From Spirobacillus cienkowskii (GTDB taxonomy: Bacteria; Bdellovibrionota_B; Oligoflexia; Silvanigrellales; Silvanigrellaceae), in contig NZ_CP146516.1 of NCBI RefSeq assembly GCF_037081835.1, positions 891,501 through 955,500 on the forward strand: 64,000 nucleotides of DNA, read 5' to 3'. A program made the translations under genes and the position numbers. Within the stretch, counting starts at the first letter, position 1. The number at the start of each line of letters is the position of its first letter. Under the pieces are notes generated by a model. It was not told the origin of the DNA and ran no database searches. It was given only the letters and a program-made list of their open reading frames with translations. This document shows, one piece after another, positions 62,724 to 64,000 of this stretch.

Positions 62724-64000
62724 TTAGCTTGTGCCTTTAACTAACAATTCTATTCCTTGCGCTGTATGTTCGAGTTTTTGACTTTCATCGAGTAACTGTG
62801 TTGAGGAATCTGCAGCAGAAACAACAGCAGATTGGCTTTTTTGCGTTGCTTTATCAATGTTTCCCATTGCTTCTGCTATTTGTCTGACGCCAATTTCTTG
62901 TTCGCGGGTGGCATCAGAAATCTGTTGAATAACATTTGCCATGTTTGAGATGTCATCGGCAATCTGATGAAAAGAGCCTTGCGCTTCGTGTGTTACTTTT
63001 TTAACCTGCTCAACGCGTTCTTTTGTTAAGCCTAAAATAACAATAACTTGTTCTTCGCTTTTTGTAATCAGTTCTTGAATTTCTTCTGCGGATTTGCCAC
63101 TGATTTTTGCTAAATTACCCACTTCTTCTGCCACAACGGCAAACCCTTTGCCATATTCTCCAGCACGAGCCGATTCTATAGATGCATTGAGTGAAAGTAG
63201 TTCTGTTTTAGAGACAATATCATTTATCACAGTTGTTTTGGTATTTATTTGCTTAATAATTTCGGCAATATTTTGTAATTGATCATTTGCTTCTTGAATA
63301 GATTCCATGGCCTCAACTAAATTTTTCATCGTTTCTTGACCTGTTTGTGCTTTGTCAGAAGCCTTTTGTGCTACATTATTAGATTCTTTCGCATTTTCTG
63401 CAGTGCGATTGACCATGCTTGATATTTCATTAATTGCTGCGGTCGTTTCGTGCACCGCAGCAGCTTGTTCGCTCACTGTATTTGATAAAATGTCGGATCC
63501 ATCTTTTAATTTGTTGGCAATGTCATTGCTTGCTTCACTTTGATGTTTGAGGTTTTTGATTGCATGCGTCAATGCAACTGTTGTAGTAGAAATAATTTTA
63601 AAAATAAATACTGCAATCAATATTGATGTGCCAATAATTGTTGCCATTGTTATGTTCGTGATTGCAGTTAAATTTGCTCCTTTAGCTGTGGAATCAACAC
63701 CTCCTTTATAATTGTAATCACCCAGATTTTTAACAGCCGCTTCAAGATCTGACGCGGCTTTTCTTCCTTTAGATAAAATGCTGCGGATTGCTTCTGCTTT
63801 TTCTCCCTTTTTATTGATTTCTATGGCTTCGCGCGAGGAGGCATCATACAGTTTCCACTTTTCTACAATATCATTCAGTAACGATTTTTCTTTTTCTGTA
63901 TTGGCAAATTTTTGGTGATTTGCAAGATATTCATCAATAATTTTGGCATATTTATCGAGTGTTTTGATATCTTCTTCTTTTGTTTTTATTTCTTCTTCAC
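62724..64000 (-). CDS. Methyl-accepting chemotaxis protein (cut by right edge)
   Basis: The frame is open to position 64000, so the N terminus lies outside. From the edge inward the protein shows a helical periplasmic four-helix-bundle region ([37 protein letters not shown]), a membrane helix ([20 protein letters not shown]) and a signalling domain with the tip [31 protein letters not shown]. It signals to CheA/CheW. A start at 63647 would lack the sensor and is not the true start. It is followed by the FadL gene. Confidence 0.88.
   Translation of the reverse strand, partial: EEEIKTKEEDIKTLDKYAKIIDEYLANHQKFANTEKEKSLLNDIVEKWKLYDASSREAIEINKKGEKAEAIRSILSKGRKAASDLEAAVKNLGDYNYKGGVDSTAKGANLTAITNITMATIIGTSILIAVFIFKIISTTTVALTHAIKNLKHQSEASNDIANKLKDGSDILSNTVSEQAAAVHETTAAINEISSMVNRTAENAKESNNVAQKASDKAQTGQETMKNLVEAMESIQEANDQLQNIAEIIKQINTKTTVINDIVSKTELLSLNASIESARAGEYGKGFAVVAEEVGNLAKISGKSAEEIQELITKSEEQVIVILGLTKERVEQVKKVTHEAQGSFHQIADDISNMANVIQQISDATREQEIGVRQIAEAMGNIDKATQKSQSAVVSAADSSTQLLDESQKLEHTAQGIELLVKGTS

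Noticed and set aside
62724-63647. 307-aa chemoreceptor starting at 63647
   Set aside because: The frame continues without a stop to the window edge and encodes a membrane helix and periplasmic helices, so this start is internal.

Overview
The window is AT-rich DNA from a Gram-negative bacterium. It encodes a complete-looking set of type II secretion pseudopilins, a secretin, LpoB, FadL and the GatCAB amidotransferase. The mix of a low-GC genome, two chemoreceptors, SpoIIE-type signalling, a Bdellovibrio-like T2SS layout and horizontally acquired toxin DNA suggests a member of the Bdellovibrionota/Oligoflexia (for example a Silvanigrella relative). That placement is inference from gene content; no rRNA or tRNA gene was seen.

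Layout. Positions 1-4,450 are an accessory island: the start of an IS630-type transposase running off the left edge, a broken Fis-type HTH fragment, a large secreted toxin-like protein (pertussis-type ADP-ribosyltransferase fused to a ricin-type lectin), a frameshifted ParB remnant, an Abi/HEPN abortive-infection protein facing a small HTH regulator, and a one-spacer CRISPR mini-array with a type I-F-like repeat. Positions 4.5-13.8 kb are housekeeping: shikimate kinase, alpha-carbonic anhydrase with GlcNAc kinase, NagA and CinA, a cytidylate kinase, and gatCAB. Positions 14.2-17.6 kb hold two paralogous small unknown proteins, two orphan solute-binding proteins and a YaiI/DUF188 protein. Positions 17.7-24.9 kb hold ettA with a GT2-GtrA glycosyltransferase, nadB, lpoB, frr, folE2 and a small membrane protein.

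Positions 24.9-42.6 kb form a secretion and signalling block. On the minus strand run a PP2C phosphatase, two tandem gspC genes, gspD-E-F-G-H-I-J-K and a frameshifted metallophosphoesterase. Divergently run a chemoreceptor-like protein without a periplasmic sensor and an AAA+ enhancer-binding-like protein that has lost the GAFTGA loop. gspL, gspM and gspO are not seen. The toxin-like protein has a Sec-type signal peptide, so this T2SS is a plausible but unproven export route for it.

Positions 43-50.7 kb carry a lipoprotein with repeated Ig-like units, a solitary rpsR, mutS, typA and a GT4 glycosyltransferase. Positions 51.1-55.5 kb carry a DDAH-type amidinohydrolase and the pyruvate dehydrogenase E1-alpha, E1-beta and E2 genes. 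Positions 55.6-64 kb carry an RsuA/RluB pseudouridine synthase, an NfeD-SPFH pair, a spermidine synthase whose ribosome binding site lies inside a perfect 23-bp hairpin, a membrane protein with HEAT repeats, a FadL-type porin and a chemoreceptor cut by the right edge.

The most notable items are the single-chain AB-like toxin gene, the orphan I-F-like mini-array, the spermidine synthase leader hairpin and the duplicated gspC.
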